The position numbers and the translations under genes are program-made. From Saprospiraceae bacterium (lineage in GTDB: Bacteria; Bacteroidota; Bacteroidia; Chitinophagales; Saprospiraceae), in NCBI GenBank assembly GCA_016713025.1, contig JADJPZ010000004.1, positions 2,294,001 to 2,358,000 of the forward strand: a stretch of 64,000 nucleotides of DNA, given 5' to 3'. Positions 56,551-64,000 of this stretch are shown piece after piece (the stretch's first letter is position 1; every line of letters begins with the position of its first letter). Under the pieces are notes generated by a model. It was given only the letters and a program-made list of their open reading frames with translations, did not search any database and was not told the DNA's origin.

Positions 56551-58059
56551 ATGATTTATGGATTTTTCAATACTCTGATCAAAGGCTACCTGAAATTCAG
56601 AAAGTACCGCATTGAATCCATGTATAAAAATCCTTTTGAACTACAGGACGATGTATTTCTCAAACTTCTGGAACAATTGCATCAGACTTCTTACGGAAGA
56701 TTGTACAAAAGTGAAGAAATAAAAAATTACAAACAATATGCACAAAGAATTCCTGTAGTAAAGTATGAAGACCTATTTCCTCGTATACAAAGGATGATGC
56801 AGGGTGAAAGTAATGTACTTTGGCCAGGCACCGTAAAGTGGTATGCCAAATCATCAGGAACAACCAACGACCGAAGCAAATTTATCCCCATCACAGAAGA
56901 AAATCTTTTTGAAAATCATGTAGCTGCAAGTTGGGATGCAATGGCAGTGCTATATGACAAGAAGCCTGATGCGCGCATATTTGACGGAAAAAACCTGATC
57001 ATGGGTGGATCGTTGCACCACGTAAATGATGAACTCATTACGGGAGATGTGTCAGCTATCTTACTTTCGAGGATGCCGGCTATAGGAAGACCATTTTACA
57101 CTCCTGACTTCGATACAGCATTACTACCGGATTGGGAAGAAAAGATTGAGAAGATGGTCCAAATTTGTGTGAAAGAAGATGTAGTAATGTTCGCGGGGGT
57201 ACCTACATGGACCATTGTTCTGTTCAAAAAGATGCTTGAAGTCACAGGAAAATCTAATATACATGAAATATGGCCAAATGCAAAAACATATTTTCATGGT
57301 GGTGTAGGTTTTGATCCTTATATTGATCAATTCAAAAAATTTCTCCCTTCTCCGGATATGGAGTATTACGAAGTGTACAATGCTTCAGAAGGTTACTTTG
57401 CCGTTCAGGACAGAAAACATAAAAAAGGTATGTTATTGTTGCTGGATAATTCTATTTTTTACGAGTTTATAGCCGCTGAAAACATCGATCATCCGTATCC
57501 GCCGGTATTAACACTGAGAGACATAGAAGTCGATAAGGATTATTGTATTGTCATTACTACATCGTCCGGACTTTGGAGATATATACCAGGTGACCTGATC
57601 AGGTTTGTTACAGTACAGCCATATAGAATTTTAGTAAGTGGCCGTACTAAACATTTCATCAACGTATTTGGTGAGGAATTGATGGTGCACAATACAGACG
57701 AGGCGTTAAAAAAGACATGTGATCTGACATATTCAACTATTGCAGAATATACTGTGGCACCTATCTATATGGAAGACAATAATAAAGGAGGACATGAATG
57801 GCTTATTGAGTTTGAACAAAAACCGGTCAATCTTGAAAATTTTGAAAAAATACTGGATGACAATCTAAGGTCTTTAAACTCAGATTACGACGCCAAAAGA
57901 TACAAAGATATGGCATTAATGCCACTGAAAATAAAGGTTGCTCCTAAAGATACTTTCCATAACTGGTTAAAATCAAAAGGGAAATTAGGTGGTCAGTCAA
58001 AAATTCCAAGACTTTCAAATCAACGAAAAATATTAGATGAATTGCTTGCGACCTGTTAG
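56551..58059 (+). CDS. GH3-family acyl-acid amido synthetase-like protein
   Basis: A 502-residue adenylate-forming enzyme of the GH3 family. Typical ATP-binding motifs are KSSGTTNDRSKFIPIT (about 109-124) and the SEGYFAVQD segment; the C-terminal part holds LWRYIPGDLIRF. Plant members conjugate auxin or jasmonate to amino acids; bacterial GH3 proteins in Bacteroidota are widespread but their substrate is mostly unknown. A DUF-type small gene and recO follow closely. Confidence 0.85.
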   Translation: MIYGFFNTLIKGYLKFRKYRIESMYKNPFELQDDVFLKLLEQLHQTSYGRLYKSEEIKNYKQYAQRIPVVKYEDLFPRIQRMMQGESNVLWPGTVKWYAKSSGTTNDRSKFIPITEENLFENHVAASWDAMAVLYDKKPDARIFDGKNLIMGGSLHHVNDELITGDVSAILLSRMPAIGRPFYTPDFDTALLPDWEEKIEKMVQICVKEDVVMFAGVPTWTIVLFKKMLEVTGKSNIHEIWPNAKTYFHGGVGFDPYIDQFKKFLPSPDMEYYEVYNASEGYFAVQDRKHKKGMLLLLDNSIFYEFIAAENIDHPYPPVLTLRDIEVDKDYCIVITTSSGLWRYIPGDLIRFVTVQPYRILVSGRTKHFINVFGEELMVHNTDEALKKTCDLTYSTIAEYTVAPIYMEDNNKGGHEWLIEFEQKPVNLENFEKILDDNLRSLNSDYDAKRYKDMALMPLKIKVAPKDTFHNWLKSKGKLGGQSKIPRLSNQRKILDELLATC

Positions 58060-58116
58060 ATGGTGTTTAGATTATGTTTAAATTTACATTTTAGAACAAA
58101 ATCAGACAAATATAAA

Positions 58117-58422
58117 ATGAATTTACCATCTCGACACAATCTCCATTTACTCCAGCCTGATCCTGAAGGACTTACTGATGAACAATGGTTGGAAATGATT
58201 GCAGAGCGAGTACAATGGTTTTTAGACAATGATAAAGATTTATTGCTCAGTTATATGTACAGGCTGGACATCGACGAATACAAAATCAATAATGCACTGA
58301 CGCCTATACATGCGGAACCTGCATATATCCTCTTGGCTCAATTAATTTTTGAAAGACAAAAACAAAGAATAGCAACAAAAAAAGCCTACAAAGTAGATCC
58401 TATTGAAGGTTGGGAATATTAG
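58117..58422 (+). CDS. Small conserved hypothetical protein
   Basis: A 101-residue soluble protein starting at ATG 58117 (MNLPSRHNLHLLQPDPEGLTDEQWLEMIAERVQWF); the frame opens at 58060 but the first 19 codons look non-coding. It is rich in acidic and aromatic residues, with no named domain recognised. It precedes recO by 17 bases, so shares its transcript. Confidence 0.7.
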   Translation: MNLPSRHNLHLLQPDPEGLTDEQWLEMIAERVQWFLDNDKDLLLSYMYRLDIDEYKINNALTPIHAEPAYILLAQLIFERQKQRIATKKAYKVDPIEGWEY

Positions 58423-58439
58423 CCCCGCCATCTAAAAGT

Positions 58440-59171
58440 ATGAGTAGAATTTTCAACACCGAAGGTATCATTTTCAAAACTATCAAATACTCTGAAACGA
58501 GTGTCATTACCGACATCTATACTCGTGAAAAAGGACTTAAGACTTTCATAGTATCAGGTGTAAGAAGTTCAAAATCAAATAGTAAAGCGGCAATACTCAG
58601 ACCTTGTAACTTTATAAATGTGATTGCATATGAGCAGGATGCAGAAAAGCTGTCCAGAATAAAGGAGCTCAACCTTTCAGTATTTTATAGAAATATTAAT
58701 ATCAATGTCCTTATCTCTTCCGTTTCCACCTTCATGCTGGAAGTATGTCGTAATGCTATCAAAGAAAAAGAAGCCAACCCTGAGATGTATGAGTTTCTAA
58801 AAGAATGGTTCATGTACATTGATGATGTTAGTCATTATACGAATCTGCTACATCTCAAATTTTTACTGGAATTTAGTTATTTACAAGGTTTTGGTCCTTT
58901 ACAAAATCACTCGACTGACGCGCCGTATTTTGATATGATAGAAGGTTCCTTCTGTAATTATTATGATGAAAATTCCATGCATTTGATAAATGAAAATACA
59001 AGTCTTTCTATCGCCCAACTTTTGGCTGCAGATAGGAGTACACTGAAAGATACACACCTATCCAGAGCTGAAAGAAACGACATCACAGACCACCTATTGC
59101 AATACTTCAAATGGCACATCAGCGGCTTCAAAGACATCAATTCTTTAATGATACTGCGGAGTGTGTTGTAA
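58440..59171 (+). CDS. recO: DNA repair protein RecO
   Basis: RecO loads RecA at gaps with RecR and RecF. The 243-residue protein starts at ATG 58440 (MSRIFNTEGIIFKTIKYSETS), excluding the TTG at 58410. It has the N-terminal OB fold with ITDIYTREKGLKTFIVSGV and a helical C-terminal domain. The zinc cysteine motif of other RecO proteins is not seen, as is often so in this phylum. Similar lengths occur in Bacteroidota. Confidence 0.88.
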   Translation: MSRIFNTEGIIFKTIKYSETSVITDIYTREKGLKTFIVSGVRSSKSNSKAAILRPCNFINVIAYEQDAEKLSRIKELNLSVFYRNININVLISSVSTFMLEVCRNAIKEKEANPEMYEFLKEWFMYIDDVSHYTNLLHLKFLLEFSYLQGFGPLQNHSTDAPYFDMIEGSFCNYYDENSMHLINENTSLSIAQLLAADRSTLKDTHLSRAERNDITDHLLQYFKWHISGFKDINSLMILRSVL

Positions 59172-59274
59172 TCGGAAAATAGACCTAATATTTTGTTCTA
59201 AAAAAAAATTTAAACACTATTTTAACACTATTTAGACATCAAAAATCGTTGTATAAATCTTATTTATAAATAAA

Positions 59275-60689
59275 ATGAAAAACCTTTTAACACTTTTACT
59301 ACTCATCTTTTCATTACAAATATCTATTGCAAAAGATTACAATTTTAACTTCAGAAATGAAATATATGATGAGCAAATCAAGACAGTCACCTATGAAGTC
59401 AATAATTTACCTACCAATTTTCCGGTAATAACACTCAATAGTGCACAATACATCATGCTGAAATTTGATGATTTGCTCAATGAAGAAAGAAATCTTTTTT
59501 ACAGGGTGATTCATTGTGACAAAGATTGGAAACCCTCGTCCATAAGTGAAATTGATGCTTTCCATGGATTCAATGACGAACGACTTCGCAATTACTCTTA
59601 CTCTATTAATACCAGGATTCCATACATACATTATTGGCAACAATTTCCAAACAAAGACCTGCAATTTAAGATATCTGGTAACTATCTGCTGGTAATCTAT
59701 GAAGATAATATCGAATACCCCATACTTACAAGGAGATTTGTTGTCAAGGAAAATAGAGTAGGTATAGAAATGAAGAGTGTGTTTCCGGCAGATGTAGAAA
59801 ACATACGCTACAAACAAGAACTCAATGTCAACATCAACTTTGAAGGTTTTAAAATGAGGAATCCAATGGATGAAATCAGCCTTATTGTCATGCAAAATGA
59901 AAACTGGAATACAGCCATTACCTCAAAACCTTCTTTTTTACTAGCAACATCCTGAGATTTAACAAACTTAATACCTATGCTTGGTGGGGGCTTACAGAAT
60001 TTCGGGATTTTGACACCCGCAGTCTGATGAGATTAGGACGAGGAGTAAAATTTATAGAGAGAAACAAAAATGAAACTGATGTCATCCTTATGACGGACCA
60101 GTCTCGCAGAAATAAAGTCCACATCGCCAATTTTGATTTTAACGGGAGATTTATTATTGAAAATTTTGAGAGATTAAGACAATCAACAACAGGCGATGTG
60201 CTGGACAGATTTATAAACAATACCAATGCAGACCAAAACCTGAGGCAGTCTCTCAGAGACTCCATCGTAGGAAGTATCATCAGACAAAACAGCCTTTTGG
60301 ATGGTAATTATACAGCTGAAGAAAGAAATATCAGGTCAGATTATACCAATGTGACGTTTGTCCTCGACGATATGGTCCATCTTCAGGATGATGAAATATA
60401 TGTACTCGGCGCTATGAACAACTGGCTTCCATCAGAAGAATTCAAAATGAAATATGACTCAAAGCGGGACCTATATGTAACGGAGGCTGTCCTGAAGCAA
60501 GGGTACTACAACTACATGTATGGCGTCCTCAATAAAAACAACGAAGTCAACTTTCCGGTGATGGAAGGGTCATGGAATGAAACAGAAAATGAATATCAGG
60601 CATTGGTCTATTACCGCGGCTTGGGTGATATTTACGATAGAGTGATAGGTTTTTCAGTATATAACACCAATTCGGAACGCTTAAGATAA
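59275..60689 (+). CDS. Type IX secretion plug protein (DUF5103), frameshifted
   Basis: This gene spans two frames: 59275-59955 encodes a signal peptide (about 1-19) and the N-terminal beta domain; the second frame begins where SFFTSNILRFNKLNTYAW would read and runs to 60689 (VIGFSVYNTNSERLR). One missing T in the T6 run (59934-59939) joins them into about 471 residues. The sequence fits the DUF5103 family, which includes the plug closing the SprA channel of the T9SS. The frameshift may be a sequence error because T9SS genes are otherwise needed here. Confidence 0.82.
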
Positions 60690-60718
60690 TGTGTTAGGTA
60701 TATAATTTTTGGATTTCA

Positions 60719-61028
60719 ACCTATAAATCTAAAATGATAATCTATTACGACCTCCAAATACTGTATTCTGACCTATGAAACAACATGACCATGCCGTCAG
60801 GTGTGCTGACGGTTCCTTCACTAAATTGAGCTCCCACTCAATTTTGCTGTCGCACCGTTCTGTCATGCGCCATACCGTGTGCAGCTATGCTGTAGTGGTG
60901 ACTACAGCATAGCTGCACATAGTATGATTTGTCACTAAAAATCCTGATTTTCCGTGCCTCGCCTGATGATTAAGCAGACAGGTTGTATTTGAAGCTCTCA
61001 CTATGAATCTGATTTTAGATATTTAGGT
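60719..61028. mobile_element. MITE-like element, ACCTAAA-ended family D, copy 3
   Basis: 310 bp from ACCTATAAATCTAAAATGA to GATTTTAGATATTTAGGT (inverted repeats). Its left half matches 1179-1335; an 18- to 19-bp perfect hairpin (60878-60919) lies in its centre. No gene is encoded, and no target duplication is evident. Confidence 0.75.
60878..60919. repeat. Perfect hairpin with 18-19 bp stem inside family D copy 3
   Basis: GTGCAGCTATGCTGTAGT, loop GGTG, ACTACAGCATAGCTGCAC. The other copies lack this arm. Confidence 0.85.
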
Positions 61029-61072
61029 TTAAAAATATTCGAAATTTTAACCCACTTGTGATTTTTTAGGTA

Positions 61073-63916
61073 TTACTCCTTCACCACCAGATTGATCATT
61101 CTGCCGGGTACAACGATGATCTTCATCAATTCCCTGCCTTCCACATATTTTTTGACATTGCCCAATGAGAGTGCAATGGATTGGATCTCCTGCTGAGACA
61201 GGTTGGCAGGTACCTCTACTAGATCGCGTTTTTTGCCATTGACACATACGGGATATTCCACCGTATCCTGCACCATATACTTTTCTTCAAACTTCGGATA
61301 CTCAGACTTATGCACAGATTGCTTTTGACCCAGCAGCGACCACAATTCTTCAGTGATAAATGGTGCAAATGGAGCCAGTAATATATTTAATGGTTCAAGA
61401 ATAATTCTTTTGCTGCATTCCAATCTTTTCAACTCATTGACACACATCATAAATGCACTCACACAGGTATTGAAGGAAAATCGCTCGATATCTTCGGTGA
61501 CTTTTTTAATGGTAGTATGCAGGATTTTATACTCTTCGGCTGTAGGATTTTCCTCAGATAGATACCATCCTTTATCAGAAAAATACAAGCTCCAGTATTT
61601 GCGCAGGAAACGGTTGACACCATCGATACCTTTGGTATCCCATGGTTTGGACTGCTCTATCGGGCCAAGAAACATCTCATACATACGGAAACAATCGGCA
61701 CCGTACCTGGCTACTACTTCATCAGGATTCTGAACGTTGTATTTGGACTTGGACATCTTTTCCTGAATAATATTGACAGTAAAATATTCAACTCCAATGT
61801 CATCTTTTACCCAATGGTATTTTGATTGATCACCGATAACATTGTATTGATGACCAATATTTTTGTAATACTCATCAAATTTATCTTTTGTAAGTCTATA
61901 CTGCCCATCAAGATAGTCCAAAACATAAGCCAGCCTGATCGGACTTCCGGCATGAAACTGAACACTAGCTGTTAAATCCTTTTGATTACCAATATAAACC
62001 TGATCATCCTCTACCAATGTAAGGTTTTCAGCATAATACCCATATGCCGTAATCATACCCTGATTGATCAGGCGCTTAAATGGTTCTGTTGTCGGCACAT
62101 ATCCTAAATCATACAAAAACTTGTGCCATGTTCTGGAGTACATCAGGTGTCCCACGGCGTGCTCCGTGCCACCTACGTACAGATCAACATCCTGCCAATA
62201 GTCAATGGCTTCTTTTGATGCAAATGCCTGATCATTTCGGGCATCCATATATCTCAGAAAGTACCATGATGACCCGGCAAATCCAGGCATGGTATCTGTT
62301 TCCAATTGCATATCAGGGATTTGTTGCACCCACTCTTCTGCTCTGGCTACCGGTGACTTTCCACCCGATGCCGGTTGAAAGTTTTCAAGTTCGGGTAGTT
62401 CGAGCGGCAATTCAGCTATATCCAATGGATGTGAAACGCCTTCGCTGTCATAAGCTATTGGAAAAGGCTCTCCCCAGTATCTCTGGCGGGAGTAATTGGC
62501 ATCCCTCAGCTTATAGTTGATCTTTTTTGAGCCTATGCCCATTTTTTCGATTCTGGAAAACATTTCCTTGATGGCGTCTTTGACTTCCATGCCATTTAGA
62601 AAATCAGAATTGATCATCTTACCCACTTTTTCATGAATGGTAGCACCCGGATAATCTGTCTTATCAACAACCGGAATGATCTCCAATCCAAATTTTGTGG
62701 CAAAAATCTGATCCCGCTCATCATCACTCGGTACGGCCATGATAGCTCCTGTACCATAATCTTTCAGCACATATTCTCCCAGCCATATAGGTATTCTTTT
62801 ACCATTGAACGGATGGATACAATAAGCTCCTGTAAATACACCAGTGACTTCCTTGACCTCAGCCATACGATCTATTTCTGATCTTCCTGACACATAATCC
62901 AGATATGCATCAACAGAATCTTTTCTTTCAGGCGTTGTAATGATTGGTACCCAATCATGTTCAGGAGCAAGAACCATATAAGTAGCTCCGAAAATCGTAT
63001 CGGGTCTGGTAGTAAATATCTCCAGTTGCAGATCATGTCCTTCTAGTTCAAAAAACACCTGAGCACCTTCTGATCTGCCAATCCAGTTGCGCTGCATGGC
63101 CTTAAGTGCATCAGACCACTCTAAGGTATCAAGATCGTTAAGCAACCTTTCTGCATAAGCCGTAATTCTAAGAGACCATTGCATCATCGCTTTTTTCTCC
63201 ACCGGATGTCCACCTCTTTCTGAAAAACCATCCTTCACTTCATCATTGGCAAGTACGGTACCTAATGCTTCACACCAGTTGACAAATCCGGTCTTACGGT
63301 AGGCTAAGCGGTAATTCATCAATACATCATCCTTTTCTTTGGCAGACATAACATTCCACTCCCCTGCTGAAAATACAAAGTCCTGACTACTGGCCGCCTG
63401 CACAGCCCGATTTCCATCTTTTTCAAAAGTAGTGATCAATTGAGCAATGGGCAATCCTTTATCCGAAGATGTATCATAATAATGGTGAAAAAGCTGCAGG
63501 AAAATCCACTGTGTCCACTTGTAGTATGAAGGATCGGAGGTTTTGACTTCTCTGTCCCAGTCAAAACTAAAACCAATATTGTCCAATTGCTCCCTGTAGC
63601 GTTTGATATTATCATCTGTGGATTTTGCAGGGTGTACGCCCGTCTGGATAGCATATTGCTCTGCCGGAAGGCCAAAAGCATCATAACCCATAGGGTGTAG
63701 CACATTGAAGCCTTGCAGTCTTTTGTACCTTGCAAAAATATCAGAAGCTATATATCCAAGAGGATGTCCTACATGCAGTCCTGCTCCGGAGGGATAAGGA
63801 AACATATCGAGTACATAAAACTTGGGTTTTGTGGTATCATTGTCCACTTTATACAACTTAGTATCTGTCCAGTGTTTCCACCATTTGCCTTCTATATTTT
63901 CCGGATGATAATGCAT
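61073..63916 (-). CDS. leuS: Leucyl-tRNA synthetase
   Basis: LeuRS charges tRNA-Leu. I start at ATG 63916 (MHYHPENIEGKWWKHW); the longer frame to 63961 begins in the -7 box (TAATTTTG, 63959-63966), so it is not translated. The 947-residue protein has the class I motifs HVGHPLGY (HIGH) and KMSKSKYN (KMSKS), the CP1 editing domain (about 220-410) and the C-terminal anticodon-binding domain (about 700-860). The RNA end of the operon is unseen. Confidence 0.96.
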   Translation of the reverse strand: MHYHPENIEGKWWKHWTDTKLYKVDNDTTKPKFYVLDMFPYPSGAGLHVGHPLGYIASDIFARYKRLQGFNVLHPMGYDAFGLPAEQYAIQTGVHPAKSTDDNIKRYREQLDNIGFSFDWDREVKTSDPSYYKWTQWIFLQLFHHYYDTSSDKGLPIAQLITTFEKDGNRAVQAASSQDFVFSAGEWNVMSAKEKDDVLMNYRLAYRKTGFVNWCEALGTVLANDEVKDGFSERGGHPVEKKAMMQWSLRITAYAERLLNDLDTLEWSDALKAMQRNWIGRSEGAQVFFELEGHDLQLEIFTTRPDTIFGATYMVLAPEHDWVPIITTPERKDSVDAYLDYVSGRSEIDRMAEVKEVTGVFTGAYCIHPFNGKRIPIWLGEYVLKDYGTGAIMAVPSDDERDQIFATKFGLEIIPVVDKTDYPGATIHEKVGKMINSDFLNGMEVKDAIKEMFSRIEKMGIGSKKINYKLRDANYSRQRYWGEPFPIAYDSEGVSHPLDIAELPLELPELENFQPASGGKSPVARAEEWVQQIPDMQLETDTMPGFAGSSWYFLRYMDARNDQAFASKEAIDYWQDVDLYVGGTEHAVGHLMYSRTWHKFLYDLGYVPTTEPFKRLINQGMITAYGYYAENLTLVEDDQVYIGNQKDLTASVQFHAGSPIRLAYVLDYLDGQYRLTKDKFDEYYKNIGHQYNVIGDQSKYHWVKDDIGVEYFTVNIIQEKMSKSKYNVQNPDEVVARYGADCFRMYEMFLGPIEQSKPWDTKGIDGVNRFLRKYWSLYFSDKGWYLSEENPTAEEYKILHTTIKKVTEDIERFSFNTCVSAFMMCVNELKRLECSKRIILEPLNILLAPFAPFITEELWSLLGQKQSVHKSEYPKFEEKYMVQDTVEYPVCVNGKKRDLVEVPANLSQQEIQSIALSLGNVKKYVEGRELMKIIVVPGRMINLVVKE

Positions 63917-63958
63917 ATGAAATTTAATTTTCCTGATCTTATTTTTAACATCAATCCG

Positions 63959-63966
63959 CAAAATTA
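63959..63966 (-). promoter_or_regulatory. -7 promoter box of leuS
   Basis: Minus-strand TAATTTTG, 43 bases before ATG 63916. Confidence 0.5.
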
Positions 63967-64000
63967 AATATTTATAGATGAAATTAAGATATGATTGTTA

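Noticed and set aside
1..64000. tRNA or rRNA genes
   Set aside because: I saw no cloverleaf or T-loop signature and no rRNA-like sequence, although a dedicated scan was not possible.

Overview
The window comes from an AT-rich bacterial chromosome of the phylum Bacteroidota. The evidence is a type IX secretion (T9SS) sorting domain on a SprB-repeat adhesin, a T9SS plug-type (DUF5103) protein, a SusC/SusD pair, TonB-dependent receptors, many 'TAnnTTTG' -7 promoter boxes (one with a perfect TTTG-N19-TAATTTTG), and almost no Shine-Dalgarno sequences. The gene content would suit a free-living Saprospiraceae-like lineage, but that placement is an inference.

Layout. 1-12.6 kb: start of gyrA (minus), a 1326-aa secreted adhesin, an MsbA-like ABC exporter, an outer-membrane protein with murB, then gpsA and yidC on the minus strand. 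12.8-22.2 kb: an accessory region with a ydeI-type gene split by a small inverted-repeat element, a methyltransferase, an orphan CoA-transferase B subunit, a SusD/SusC pair (SusC frameshifted) and about 1.9 kb of repeats ending in a broken copy of the CoA-transferase start. 22.2-26.9 kb: an S41 peptidase and an outer-membrane beta-barrel receptor. 27-32.3 kb: a conserved block rny / zapA / coiled-coil / pheT on the minus strand. 32.6-43.2 kb: HAD phosphatase, SGNH hydrolase plus membrane patatin-OmpA hydrolase, FAD/Fe-S dehydrogenase, DUF6364/PIN toxin-antitoxin pair, TspO-like protein, PadR regulator with a membrane partner. 43.2-50 kb: Cys/Met PLP enzyme divergent from an Lrp regulator, an AAA ATPase + HNH nuclease pair resembling Septu defence, thioredoxin with a duplicated tail, a three-lipoprotein operon ending in a Kunitz-domain protein, and nadC. 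50-64 kb: transposase relic, two bPH-domain membrane proteins, a cluster of three mobile-element relics, a DUF937-OmpA protein, an S24 repressor, a GH3 enzyme, recO, the T9SS plug protein and leuS.

Small non-autonomous inverted-repeat elements are unusually frequent: six copies share GAGTATG...CATACTC ends, at least two or three belong to a second family with ACCTAAA ends, and one element sits inside ydeI with a clean 9-bp target duplication. At least six genes carry a single-base deletion, five of them in A or T homopolymers, which suggests sequence error as much as biological decay. Strongest candidates for undescribed biology are the Kunitz-domain lipoprotein operon, the ATPase-HNH pair and the patatin-OmpA/SGNH module.
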